A stretch of 33,670 nt of DNA from Verrucomicrobiota bacterium (GTDB lineage Bacteria > Verrucomicrobiota > Lentisphaeria > JABSQK01 > JAJFLO01): assembly GCA_021772635.1 (NCBI GenBank), contig JAJFLP010000013.1, positions 1 through 33,670 on the forward strand, read 5' to 3'. Made by a program: the position numbers and the translations under genes. Positions 23,661 to 33,670 of the stretch are shown here, in pieces (positions within the stretch are counted from its first letter, which is position 1; every line of letters begins with the position of its first letter). Under the pieces are notes generated by a model that worked only from the letters and a program-made list of their open reading frames with translations, had not been told where the DNA came from and searched no databases.

Positions 23661-26600
23661 ATGAACATCCTCAAAAAACCCAGATCATCCGCGCTTTCGG
23701 TGATATATCTTGCGACTCTGTTAATTCACGGGACGCTACTCTTGAGCGTTTGCCGAGGGCAATCCTCTGAAACAGGGAAAAGAACAGGCGTTATTACTGC
23801 GACCACGCTAAACGTCCGTGCAAAACCCGGCACCGAACATCCTGTTGTATCCCAGCTAAAGAAAGGAACAGTCATCGATATCCTCGATGAGGTCAACGGT
23901 TGGTACGGCATCATTATCCCGGGACAATCCAAGGTTTGGGTTGCGATGGCTAATGTGGAAGGGAATCGAATAACTAAAAGCAACGTCCCTATGTTTTCCG
24001 GACCCGGCGTAATCCACTCAACGATGGGTGTGCTACCGAAAAATGCCACTATCGAAATCATCAAGAAAAAAGACGATAAGTGGGTTCAAATCGCTGCGCC
24101 TGAGAAGACGATGGTCTGGGTCTTCGGTAAATACGTACAGGTTAGTGGGGTCCCCGGATCAACTGAGTACACAAATCGCCCACCAACCATTTCGGTGTTT
24201 TCTGACCGCAGAACCGACGAAGATACGCCGCTGACCAATATAGCGTTTGTGGCGGATGAAGGCGGCGGTGCGAGCGAAGACCTGCAGGTTATTAGAATCA
24301 GCGCAGCGAGCTCTAATCAAAGACTGATACCTGACGAGAACATTATAATCGATTTCAATGACGATCATCGTGACTCCGGCGAAGGGCAGATAAAAATTAT
24401 CCCTGCCGAGAATCAGCATGGCACCGCGCAGATCAGGGTAACGGCCACGGACGGATCAAAAGAGGTAAGCGAAAGATTCACGGTCACGGTATCGCCGGTA
24501 AACGATCCTCCAACGATTTCGGAGATTCCCAGTCAGTCCGCTGTTGAAGACGGTGCAGTCCCGGAAATCGCGTTTTCTGTCGACGAGGGCGGAGACAGTG
24601 ACGAAGATATTCAGATACTGAGTGTTACGGCGACCAGCTCGAACCAAACTTTGCTCCCCGATGCCAGTATCAAAGTCAAGTTTCTGGATAGTACGAGAGA
24701 TGCCGATCGTGGAACGATACAGCTTTTACCAGTACCTAACCGGAACGGAATAACGACGATTACGATCACCGCAAACGACCGTACGAAAACCACGAAATAC
24801 GATTTCACACTCACCGTCGATGCGGTCAATGACCCCCCTTCGATATCGAGTATCCCTGATCAAATAATTAGTGAAGATCGCGAGATGCCGCCGATTCCGC
24901 TGGTGGTAAGTGAAGGCGGCGAAGACGACGAAGACAGTCAAATTTTACGTGTAACGGCAACCAGCTCTGACCAGAGTTTAGTATCTGACTCGAATATTAA
25001 TATTGACTTCGTCGACGACGACACAGCCGCGCCGGCCGGTACAATCAGCATTAAACCCAATCCGGACGCGAATGGGACAGTAGAGATCACGGTTCGCGCC
25101 GACGACGGTCAGGAAACACGATCGAAGGCTTTTACGCTGAAAATTCAAGCCGTCGATGATCCGCCGACGATCTCAAAACCAGCCGACCAAAGCACGAGCG
25201 TCGGCGTACCTATCACCGGCATTGGATTCGTCGCGTCCCCGGGCCACGGTAGCGATGAGGTCGATCAAAAACTGATAATTACGGGATCAAGTTCGAATCA
25301 AGCGCTGATTCCGAATCGGAATATTGATATTAACTACGACAAAGAAGCAAAAGGCGATCGCGGGGGCAACATAACAATTACACCGGCGGCGCGCGAAAGC
25401 GGCGACGCGCGCATTACGATGATTGTAAGCGACGGGAAAAATACTGTACAGGAATCCTTTCGAGTCTTGGTCGAGGTAATAGACAAACCACCTACGATCT
25501 CGGCTATTACGGATTATACAATCGACGAAGACACCCGAATTACAGGCATCTCATTTACAGCCGATGAGGGCGGTGACCCGGACGAAGATGTCCAAGTCGT
25601 TTCGGTGACAGCAAAAAGTTCGGACACAAAATTAATCCCGAACGATAATATCTCGGTAAATTTTCGCGATGACGAGACCGATGCCGGAAGTGGCGTGATC
25701 GATATTACCCCAGCAGCTAACCGCAGCGGTCGGTCGACTATAACGATTAGTGTTAACGACGGCACCTTCACCGTTGACGAAGAGTTCGATGTATCCGTGA
25801 CTTCGGTTAACGATCCGCCAGTAATCTCTAAAATTCCTCCGCAATCGATTTATGAGGATAATACCTCCGGAGAGATTGCGTTTGCCGCTGACGAAGGCGG
25901 AACGACCGACGAGGATACTCAGGTCGTGCGGATCCGCGCCACCAGTACGAACCAGGGACTGGTACCCGACGCCAATATCGAACTGGCCTTCACCGACGAC
26001 ACATCCGATGCTACCGGCGGAAAATTAGAGATCACGCCCGTTCCCGACGCGAACGGCGAAACCACAGTCGTATTGACCATTGATGACGGAATCGAGACAG
26101 TGACAAGCGAGTTCGTTTTAACGGTCGAAGCAGTAAATGACCCACCTGTAATCGACGAGATCCCGGCACAGACGACCGATGAAGATACAGCGATAACCGG
26201 AATACCATTTACTCTCGACGAGGGTGGCGGAATGGATGAAGATAGCCAGAACATCCGTGTTTCCGCGACCAGTTCCAATCGGAAGCTCGTTCCCGATGCC
26301 AATATCACCGTTAATTTTAGTGACGACAGCACGGACGCTGTCGGCGGCACAATTGATATCGTCCCGGCGCCCAACGAAAACGGGACGGCGCGGATAACTA
26401 TTTCAGTCGAAGATGGGAACCTAACACGGACTCAAGGTTTCGATCTTACCGTTCGCGCTGTTGACGATCCCCCTGCAGTCTCAAAGTTAACAAACCAGTT
26501 TGTTGACGAAGATACAGTCGTTTCGGAGCTGCAGTTCACAGTATCCCCGGGAACGGGCAGCGATGAACAAAGCCAGAGCCTGACGATGACCGGGTCAAGT

Positions 26601-29600
26601 TCCAATAAGCGGCTTGTCCCTGATGGTAATATTAAATTCGACCTCAGTGAGGGTGAGAGAACGGGGAAAATAAGCATTCTTCCGGTTCCGGGCGAAAGCG
26701 GTTCGACAACGATTACGGTAGCCGTTAACGACGGCAGCAGCAGTACTCGCGACACCTTTAGTTATACCGTAAATCCGAAGAACAAACCGCCCACGCTGTC
26801 GCAGATACCGGATTACACGAAGAAAGAAGATACCTCTATCGACGGGATAAATTTCAGTGTCGATGAAGGCGGCGACGCGGACGAGGACGTTCAAATAGTA
26901 AACCTTACTGTCGTTAGTTCTAATACCTCCCTGGTGCCCAACGAGAACATTGAAGTTAAGTTCAACGACGATAAGACGGACGCCGGTGATGGCGTCCTTA
27001 ATATCACCCCGGCGGCTGACCAAAGCGGCGTTGTAACTATCACGGTCAACGCCAATGACGGGGAACTCTCGGTCGAGAATAAATTCAAGATCAATGTCTC
27101 ACCCGTTAATGATCCGCCCGTAATTTCCCCGATTCCTACTCAATCCACGAATGAAGACGCGACTGTCGATAATATCACTTTCACCGCGGACGAAGGTGGC
27201 GGTGGCGACGAAGACATTCAGGTCTTAAAGATCTCCGCTACAAGCAGCAACCAAAAGCTGGTACCGAATACTAATATTTCAGTCAATTTTTCTGACAACG
27301 CGACCGATGCTGTCGGCGGCTCGATCCGTATCACTCCGGCGCCGGAAGCATCCGGCGAAACGACTATCAAAGTATCGGTTACAGACGGCGAAAACGTAAG
27401 CGATACCGAGTTCACACTCGTCGTTTCACCCGTTGACGATTCACCGACGATATCAAAAATTTCGGAGAAGATTATCGCCGAGGATACTACCCTGGCGGAT
27501 CTTTCGTTTACGGTTGACGAAGGTGGAGGACCAGACGAAGATCGTCAGATTCTGAAAGTGACAGCCGTCTCGTCGAATCCGGCTCTCGTTCCGAACGATA
27601 ATATAACAATTGACTTTCAGGACTCGGAAACCGGCAATGCGACTGGAACCGCCACTATCCGACCAGTAGCCGATCAAAATGGGGATACAACGATAACAAT
27701 CACTGTCAGTGACGGCGCAAATACGGTATCTACAAACTTTCATCTTACCGTCGAGCCGGTAGATGATATACCGTCTATTTCAAAAATAGTCGGGAAGACG
27801 ACTAAGGAGAATGACGTCATTTCCGATATCACATTCGTTGTATCCCCGGGTGGCGGACGCGACGAAGACAATCAGGATCTCACGGTGTCCGCAGTGAGCA
27901 CAAATCAAACGCTTATACCAGACTCCAATATCAAAATAGACCTTGCGCCTGGGGGTACCTCAACCCGGCAGGGACGGATTACGATCACCCCTGCCCCTGA
28001 TCAAAGTGGAACAGCGACTATAACGGTGATCGTTAGCGATGATACCAACCGGATTCAGGAAGCATTCGACCTGTCGGTGGAAGTTAAGAACAAACCTCCG
28101 ACGATGTCCGAAATCACAGATTTCTCTACGCAGGAAGACACCACATTAAAAGGAGTTGCATTTACAGTCGATGAAGGCGGTGAACCGGAAGAAGATGTTC
28201 AGGTCGTAACTGTAACTGCGTCGAGTTCGAACCCGACTTTGCTGCCGGCGGAGAATATCTTGATCGATTTTTCTGATGACGGAGGAGACGCTGGAAACGG
28301 GTTGATTGACCTGACGCCGGAGCCTGATCTGACAGGCACCTCGACGATTAGTCTTGTTATCAGCGACGGAATCCAATCGGTCACTGAAAAATTTAAGTTA
28401 ACGGTAACCCCGGTAAACGATCCGCCGATAATATCAAAAATTCCCGCACAGTCGGTTGCTGAAGATGGCACACTCGCAGATATCCGTTTCGCTACAGATG
28501 AAGGGGGAGAAGCTGACGAAGACGCTCAGGTGTTACTGATAACAGCGACCAGTTCAAACCAAGATCTGGTGCCGGATAAGAATATAAAAGTCGATTTTTC
28601 TGATGACACGAAGGACGCAATCGGCGGAAAACTGGCGATAACACCTGCGCCCGATCAAAATGGAGAATCGACGATTGCCCTCAGCGTAGACGACGGGGAG
28701 ACTACCGCGCAAAGTCAATTCCTTTTAACAGTCACTCCGCACGACGATCCGCCGACGATTAAGAAGGTGTCAGACCAGGTAATCAATGAAGACAGCCCGG
28801 TCGTAGGAATTCGCTTTACCGTCGATGAAGGCGGCGCCACCGATGAGGACGTTAACATTCTGCGGGTGACGGTGACGAGTTCGAACCAGGAATTGCTTCC
28901 GGCTGCGAACATCGCGGTTGTGTTTCAAGATGACGAGTCCAACGCCCCTGACGGGATAATCCGCATACAACCCGCCCTGAATAAAAACGGAACAACAACC
29001 ATAACGATCATAGCGAGCGACGGCAAACAAAGTCGATCAGAGAAATTTACTGTGACAGTTGAGCCCGTGGATGATCCGCCGAGGGTTTCCAAAATAGAGG
29101 GCCAAACGACTGTGGAGGATACTGCAGTTTCAGGTGTATTATTCACCGCATCGCCCGGCGGAGGCACCGACGAGTGGAAACAAATACTGCGGACCAGTGC
29201 ATCCAGCTCCAATAAGACACTCGTTCCTGATGAGAACATAAAGATTGAACTGGATTCATCCGAAACTGAAACAAGGAATGGACGCATCAGCGTTACGCCG
29301 GCTGCTGGTGAAAGCGGGGTTGCTCGCATTACGGTTTCAGTCAGTGACGACACAAATACGGTGCAAGAGTCATTTAACTTTACCGTGGGCGTTAAGAACA
29401 AGCCGCCGACTATCTCGGATATCCCTGATCAGACCGGTGAGGAAGATTCGGAGCTGCCGGTCATATCATTCACAGCTGACGAAGGCGGTGATATTGATGA
29501 AGACGCCCAGGTACTCAAAGTAACCGCTTCCAGCAACAATGCGCAACTGCTGCCAAACGCGAATATTACCCTAGACTTCACCGACGACGGTACCGACGCT

Positions 29601-32600
29601 GGCGAAGGAACAATTAAGATTCGCCCAACGAAGGATCAGAACGGAGAGGCACATGTAACCCTGACCGCCGACGACGGCGAACATACTGTAACCGAGGTAT
29701 TTTCAGTAACGATATCCCCGGTCAACGATCCGCCGATAATTTCTGAAATTGCTTCGCAAACCACTGATGAAGATACAGCGATTACGGAACTTGTATTTAC
29801 TGCCGACGAAGGCGGAGGCACCGATGAGGATGTGCAAACGCTGACAGCCACGGCAACGAGTTCAAATCAGGATTTGGTGAACGACGCGGATATCAAAATC
29901 GACTTTTCTGACGGCCAATCAAATGCACCCCGCGGCACACTCACAATTATTCCCGCTCAGGATCAGAATGGGACCACTGAAATTACACTATCGATAGGGG
30001 ACGGGATCGATACAGCTGAACGGCGCTTCTCGCTCACCGTTAATCCCGTAAACGACCCACCGATACCGCCGAGAATATCCGATCAGGTTACAGATGAGGA
30101 CGGCGCGATTAGCGCAATAACATTTACGGCGGATGAAGGCGGTGGCAGTGACGAGGACGAACAGATCTTGCAATTAACTGCGCGCAGTTCAAACCCGAGC
30201 CTGGTCCCCGACGCGAATATCAAGCTGGCTTTCCAGGACGACGAGTCCGACGCTGAATCCGGAACACTCAGTGTGGAGCCGATCGCTGACGAAAATGGAA
30301 CGGCGCGGATTACTATCCAGGCCGATGATGGGTTCGCAACGGAATCGGCGAGTTTCGTGTTAAAGGTTCAAGCGATCGATGATTTACCGTCGATTTCAGC
30401 GATTCCGGATCAGTCGACCACCGAGGACATCCCTATTTCGGATCTGCAAATCGTCGTTTCTCCGGGCGGCGGAAGCGACGAATACAGTCAGCAATTAAAA
30501 CTTTCAGCGTCTAGCTCTAACACCACGCTGGTGCCAGATAGTAATATCAACATAAATCTGGAATCGAGCGCCAAGAAAACCCGAAACGCGACGATTAATA
30601 TCACCCCTGCCGCGGGAGAAAGCGGGACAACAATAATAACACTTACCCTCGGAGATGACGGCAACATTGTTCGTGAGTCTTTTCAGGTCACGGTCGGCAT
30701 TAGAAACAATCCTCCGACGCTGTCGAACATACCGGATTACTCCGGGATCGAGGACGCGCCGATACCCGTAATACCATTTACGGCTGACGAAGGCGGTGAC
30801 TCGGAAGAAGATACGCAGATAGTGACAGTGTCGGCGTCCAGTTCTAATGAAGACCTGGTTCCAGATACGAATATCGCAATCGATTTCAGCGACGACGAAA
30901 CCGACGCAACTGACGGTAAAATTACGATTACACCGGTAGCCGATAGGCACGGAGTCGCGACGATAACCGTTTCCGCCAGTGACCGCGAACATTCAGTTGC
31001 AACGGAGTTCTTGGTAACGATTGAACCGGTAAACGACATACCAATCATTGGAACCGTGCCAGACAAAATCGCCGATGAGGACAGTCCGATTGAGGATATT
31101 GTGGTCGACATTGACGAAGGTGGTGGCCCTGATGAGGATATCCAGACAGTACACGTTCGTGCACTGAGTTCGAATCAAGAGTTGGTTGAGGACGGCGGAA
31201 TCAATGTACGGCATACGGATTTAACAGGCGACGCCGAAAGCGCGATCGTATCAATCACTCTTGTAGAAAATGCTCACGGCAAAACCATTATACGCATAAT
31301 TGCCGATGACGGCAGTGATGTCGCGGAGGGCAGTTTTACTTTGACAATTCAGCCGATCGACGATCCGCCGTCAATAAGCAATATTTCCGATCAGGTCACA
31401 AGCGAAGACACGTCGACTGATGATATAACGTTTTCGGTAGACGAAGGCGGTGGATCTGATGAAGATTTTCAAATTATCCACGTAACGGCCGCGAGTTCAA
31501 ATCAAGAGTTATTACCTGACACGAGTATAACTGTAGACTTTTATGACAGCGAAGCGGACGCTGACCAAGCGAAAATCAATTTAACCCCGATCGCGGATGC
31601 AAACGGATCCGCTGTCATAACCATTACAGCTAGTGACGGAAATAATTCGACGTCGACAAGCTTCAACCTCACCGTTGAGCCGGCCGACGATCCGCCGGTT
31701 ATGTCAACTATCAGTGATCAAACCACCATCGAGGATTCATTAATTTCCGGGTTGACGTTTTCGGCAAACACGGGCGGCGGTACGGACGAACAAGGTCAAA
31801 CCCTGCAGATTAGTGGATCGAGCTCCAACAAAACGCTGGTTCCAGACGAGAACATTGAAATTGAGTTTAGTTCTACGAGCGAGGGCAAAGGCGAAGGGCA
31901 ATTACATATCACACCGGCTCCCGGTCAAAGTGGGACTACAGTGGTAACATTGTCCGTCAGTGACGGAAGCAATAGTGTCCAGGATTCGTTTAGTATCATG
32001 GTCGGCGTAAAAAATAAACCACCCGTTATCTCAGACATCCCGGATCAAGTGACGGACGAAGATACACCCTTGACGGAAATCGCATTCACGGCGGACGAAG
32101 GCGGTACTCCCGAGGAAGACGTTCAGGGGCTCGTGATCACGGCTGCAAGCTCAAATACTGACCTTATTCCGAATGAGAATATCACGATTGATTTCGATGA
32201 CGCCGATGGAGTTGCCGAGGGCGGAACGATTTCTATAACCCCGGCGCCCGACAAGAATGGCACCGCTCAAGTAACCGTAGCTGTCACGGACGGCGAACAT
32301 ACGACCGAGGTGTCTTTTAACGTCACCGTGACACCAGTGGACGATCCCGTTGTAATCTCCGAAATACCAGAGCAAAGCATTACCGCAGACGGCGGCACTG
32401 TGATGGTCAAGTTTACGGTCGACGAAGGCGGTGGAAGCGATGAGGATGCTCAGACCTTGACGATAACCGCATCAAGTTCGAATCAGGCGCTCCTGCCGTC
32501 TGGAAACGTAAACATAATCTTTTCCGATGGCGCGACAGACGCAACGGACGGTGAAATCTCCATTACACCGATAAGGGGCCAGAGCGGCAAAGCGACTGTT

Positions 32601-33670
32601 ACGTTGTTGGTTACCGACAATACCGGGACTACACGACGAGAGTTTGGTGTAACCATAGTTGCGGTCGATTCGCCGCCGACGATTTCCGCGATTGTCGACC
32701 AGATGGGATCCGAAGATAAGGCCTTACCGGCAATTCCATTCACAGTCGATGAAGGCGGTGATAGCGATGAGGATGTTCAGATTCTCAAGGTGACCGCAAC
32801 GAGTTCAAATCAGGAATTAATTCCTGACGCCAATATTTCTGTTAATTTCCAGGATGACGATTCAGATGCCACAGAGGGGACGATTACTGCGGATGTGCTT
32901 CCGGATGCAAACGGGACGACGACTGTCACCGTGGTTGTTGATGACGGTAATTCGACGCAATCGACAACCTTTCTAATTGATATCGAAGCGATCGACGACC
33001 CACCTACGATTTCGGAGATACCGAATCAATCGGCAGCCACGGATACCGCAATATCAGGTATAAAATTTATGCCGTCGCCAGGCGGCGGTATTGACGAAGA
33101 ATCACAAAATCTAATGATCCGCGCATCAAGCTCCAACCAGTCGCTCGTTCCAGACGCGAATATAGAGATCGCACTACGTCCTATTGGATCCGGAAAATCG
33201 GAAGGTGAGTTACGTATAATGCCAGCATCCCGAGAAGAGGGTACGGCATCGATTACGGTGACAGTAAGTGACGGCAATAGCACCATTGACCAGTCTTTCG
33301 TTCTGACGGTTATCAATAAGAATAAACCACCCGTTGTCTCAGACATCCCGGATCAAGTGACGGACGAAGACACGCCCTTGGCAGAAATCGCATTCACCGC
33401 GGACGAAGGCGGGGACCCGGAGGAAGATGTTCAGGAACTGGTCGTTACGGCGTCAAGTTCGGATACAGACCTGATTCCGAATGAGAATATCACGATTGAT
33501 TTCGATGACGCCGATGGAGATGCCGAGGGCGGAACGATTTCTATAACCCCGGCGCCCGACAAGAATGGCGCCGCACGAATTACCGTCACCGTAACGGACG
33601 GTGAGCACACAATCGAAAAGTATTTTAATGTCATGGTGACCGCCGTCGATGATCCGATCGTTATCGATAC
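23661..33670 (+). CDS. Giant exported SH3 / tandem Ig-cadherin-like repeat protein (3' end outside window)
   Basis: Open from ATG 23661 to the right edge, 3336 complete codons and no stop. N-terminus: basic residues and a hydrophobic helix (MNILKKPRSS..., about 10-31), a signal peptide or anchor. Two bacterial SH3-like domains follow (about 44-100, TLNVRAKPG; about 108-162, MFSGPG...WVFGKYVQ). From residue 172 on there are 29 complete tandem repeats of 109 residues and the start of a 30th. Each begins NDPPTIS, followed by DEDT, F-x-DEGGGxDEDxQ, SSNxxLxPDxNI, a DD loop, NGxxxITV and DG. This is the Ig/cadherin-like tandem fold of large bacterial adhesins; the acidic loops suggest calcium binding. 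A long cell-surface fibre or adhesin is inferred. Upstream lacks a Shine-Dalgarno. Confidence 0.95.
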   Translation, partial: MNILKKPRSSALSVIYLATLLIHGTLLLSVCRGQSSETGKRTGVITATTLNVRAKPGTEHPVVSQLKKGTVIDILDEVNGWYGIIIPGQSKVWVAMANVEGNRITKSNVPMFSGPGVIHSTMGVLPKNATIEIIKKKDDKWVQIAAPEKTMVWVFGKYVQVSGVPGSTEYTNRPPTISVFSDRRTDEDTPLTNIAFVADEGGGASEDLQVIRISAASSNQRLIPDENIIIDFNDDHRDSGEGQIKIIPAENQHGTAQIRVTATDGSKEVSERFTVTVSPVNDPPTISEIPSQSAVEDGAVPEIAFSVDEGGDSDEDIQILSVTATSSNQTLLPDASIKVKFLDSTRDADRGTIQLLPVPNRNGITTITITANDRTKTTKYDFTLTVDAVNDPPSISSIPDQIISEDREMPPIPLVVSEGGEDDEDSQILRVTATSSDQSLVSDSNINIDFVDDDTAAPAGTISIKPNPDANGTVEITVRADDGQETRSKAFTLKIQAVDDPPTISKPADQSTSVGVPITGIGFVASPGHGSDEVDQKLIITGSSSNQALIPNRNIDINYDKEAKGDRGGNITITPAARESGDARITMIVSDGKNTVQESFRVLVEVIDKPPTISAITDYTIDEDTRITGISFTADEGGDPDEDVQVVSVTAKSSDTKLIPNDNISVNFRDDETDAGSGVIDITPAANRSGRSTITISVNDGTFTVDEEFDVSVTSVNDPPVISKIPPQSIYEDNTSGEIAFAADEGGTTDEDTQVVRIRATSTNQGLVPDANIELAFTDDTSDATGGKLEITPVPDANGETTVVLTIDDGIETVTSEFVLTVEAVNDPPVIDEIPAQTTDEDTAITGIPFTLDEGGGMDEDSQNIRVSATSSNRKLVPDANITVNFSDDSTDAVGGTIDIVPAPNENGTARITISVEDGNLTRTQGFDLTVRAVDDPPAVSKLTNQFVDEDTVVSELQFTVSPGTGSDEQSQSLTMTGSSSNKRLVPDGNIKFDLSEGERTGKISILPVPGESGSTTITVAVNDGSSSTRDTFSYTVNPKNKPPTLSQIPDYTKKEDTSIDGINFSVDEGGDADEDVQIVNLTVVSSNTSLVPNENIEVKFNDDKTDAGDGVLNITPAADQSGVVTITVNANDGELSVENKFKINVSPVNDPPVISPIPTQSTNEDATVDNITFTADEGGGGDEDIQVLKISATSSNQKLVPNTNISVNFSDNATDAVGGSIRITPAPEASGETTIKVSVTDGENVSDTEFTLVVSPVDDSPTISKISEKIIAEDTTLADLSFTVDEGGGPDEDRQILKVTAVSSNPALVPNDNITIDFQDSETGNATGTATIRPVADQNGDTTITITVSDGANTVSTNFHLTVEPVDDIPSISKIVGKTTKENDVISDITFVVSPGGGRDEDNQDLTVSAVSTNQTLIPDSNIKIDLAPGGTSTRQGRITITPAPDQSGTATITVIVSDDTNRIQEAFDLSVEVKNKPPTMSEITDFSTQEDTTLKGVAFTVDEGGEPEEDVQVVTVTASSSNPTLLPAENILIDFSDDGGDAGNGLIDLTPEPDLTGTSTISLVISDGIQSVTEKFKLTVTPVNDPPIISKIPAQSVAEDGTLADIRFATDEGGEADEDAQVLLITATSSNQDLVPDKNIKVDFSDDTKDAIGGKLAITPAPDQNGESTIALSVDDGETTAQSQFLLTVTPHDDPPTIKKVSDQVINEDSPVVGIRFTVDEGGATDEDVNILRVTVTSSNQELLPAANIAVVFQDDESNAPDGIIRIQPALNKNGTTTITIIASDGKQSRSEKFTVTVEPVDDPPRVSKIEGQTTVEDTAVSGVLFTASPGGGTDEWKQILRTSASSSNKTLVPDENIKIELDSSETETRNGRISVTPAAGESGVARITVSVSDDTNTVQESFNFTVGVKNKPPTISDIPDQTGEEDSELPVISFTADEGGDIDEDAQVLKVTASSNNAQLLPNANITLDFTDDGTDAGEGTIKIRPTKDQNGEAHVTLTADDGEHTVTEVFSVTISPVNDPPIISEIASQTTDEDTAITELVFTADEGGGTDEDVQTLTATATSSNQDLVNDADIKIDFSDGQSNAPRGTLTIIPAQDQNGTTEITLSIGDGIDTAERRFSLTVNPVNDPPIPPRISDQVTDEDGAISAITFTADEGGGSDEDEQILQLTARSSNPSLVPDANIKLAFQDDESDAESGTLSVEPIADENGTARITIQADDGFATESASFVLKVQAIDDLPSISAIPDQSTTEDIPISDLQIVVSPGGGSDEYSQQLKLSASSSNTTLVPDSNININLESSAKKTRNATINITPAAGESGTTIITLTLGDDGNIVRESFQVTVGIRNNPPTLSNIPDYSGIEDAPIPVIPFTADEGGDSEEDTQIVTVSASSSNEDLVPDTNIAIDFSDDETDATDGKITITPVADRHGVATITVSASDREHSVATEFLVTIEPVNDIPIIGTVPDKIADEDSPIEDIVVDIDEGGGPDEDIQTVHVRALSSNQELVEDGGINVRHTDLTGDAESAIVSITLVENAHGKTIIRIIADDGSDVAEGSFTLTIQPIDDPPSISNISDQVTSEDTSTDDITFSVDEGGGSDEDFQIIHVTAASSNQELLPDTSITVDFYDSEADADQAKINLTPIADANGSAVITITASDGNNSTSTSFNLTVEPADDPPVMSTISDQTTIEDSLISGLTFSANTGGGTDEQGQTLQISGSSSNKTLVPDENIEIEFSSTSEGKGEGQLHITPAPGQSGTTVVTLSVSDGSNSVQDSFSIMVGVKNKPPVISDIPDQVTDEDTPLTEIAFTADEGGTPEEDVQGLVITAASSNTDLIPNENITIDFDDADGVAEGGTISITPAPDKNGTAQVTVAVTDGEHTTEVSFNVTVTPVDDPVVISEIPEQSITADGGTVMVKFTVDEGGGSDEDAQTLTITASSSNQALLPSGNVNIIFSDGATDATDGEISITPIRGQSGKATVTLLVTDNTGTTRREFGVTIVAVDSPPTISAIVDQMGSEDKALPAIPFTVDEGGDSDEDVQILKVTATSSNQELIPDANISVNFQDDDSDATEGTITADVLPDANGTTTVTVVVDDGNSTQSTTFLIDIEAIDDPPTISEIPNQSAATDTAISGIKFMPSPGGGIDEESQNLMIRASSSNQSLVPDANIEIALRPIGSGKSEGELRIMPASREEGTASITVTVSDGNSTIDQSFVLTVINKNKPPVVSDIPDQVTDEDTPLAEIAFTADEGGDPEEDVQELVVTASSSDTDLIPNENITIDFDDADGDAEGGTISITPAPDKNGAARITVTVTDGEHTIEKYFNVMVTAVDDPIVID
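24174..33670 (+). repeat. Tandem 327-bp coding repeats in four-domain sets of 1308 bp
   Basis: Repeat starts (first codon of the N/D-x-P-P motif) fall at 24174, 24501, 24828, 25155, 25482, 25809 and so on, exactly 327 bp apart. Every fourth junction has Lys, Arg or Asn in place of Asp (NRPP, DKPP, NKPP, NNPP), at 24174, 25482, 26781, 28089, 29397, 30705, 32013 and 33321. The repeat before each of these has SPGGG or a variant in place of DEGGG. Intervals are 1308, 1299, 1308, 1308, 1308, 1308, 1308. Confidence 0.93.

Noticed and set aside
23661..23770. Lipoprotein signal (LLSVC) in the giant protein
   Set aside because: The residue before Cys31 is Val, which is poor for signal peptidase II, and residues after the Cys are basic. 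A normal signal peptide or uncleaved anchor is more likely.
24174..33670. Frameshift or pseudogene in the giant repeat gene
   Set aside because: The frame stays open and the domain starts keep exact multiples of three (327 bp each) from first to last, so there is no evidence of a break.

Overview
The window looks like chromosomal DNA of a Gram-negative bacterium that invests heavily in very large exported surface proteins. One protein carries a PEP-CTERM sorting signal, which implies an exosortase system elsewhere in the genome. All the large proteins have Sec-type signal peptides and are built from beta-sandwich, propeller and Calx-beta modules. I cannot name the species. No rRNA, tRNA, CRISPR array, transposase or housekeeping gene is visible, so this reads as an accessory region.

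Layout. 1-6786 (minus) is the start of a giant composite surface protein that runs off the left edge. 7176-7385 is an orphan HicB-like antitoxin. 7515-11918 (minus) is a 1467-residue exported protein with a formylglycine-enzyme-like domain and a six-bladed propeller. 12270-16388 is a dense run of minus-strand nucleotidyltransferase-type toxin-antitoxin modules: two MntA-HepT pairs, an AbiEii-like gene, a small-protein/nucleotidyltransferase pair, and one decayed module. 16594-17691 (minus) is a smaller exported paralogue of the first giant. 18387-18913 is a DUF4160-DUF2442 pair. 20221-20816 (plus) is another small-protein/nucleotidyltransferase pair. 21743-22543 (plus) is a PEP-CTERM protein. 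23661-33670 (plus) is a giant exported protein running off the right edge, with two SH3-like domains followed by at least 29 tandem 109-residue Ig/cadherin-like repeats.

The intergenic DNA is full of short non-coding repeats. They include a MITE-like family with terminal inverted repeats (about 237 bp full length, with internal-deletion derivatives), long REP-like palindromes, and a nearly perfect direct repeat of about 170 bp that flanks the first MntA-HepT module like a cassette.

The most striking signal is a higher-order repeat in the right-hand giant. The 109-residue domains are arranged in sets of four, with a period of exactly 1308 bp in six of the seven intervals I measured. I infer that the surface proteins act at the cell envelope or in biofilm, and that the toxin-antitoxin modules and repeats mark a recombination-prone accessory locus between them.
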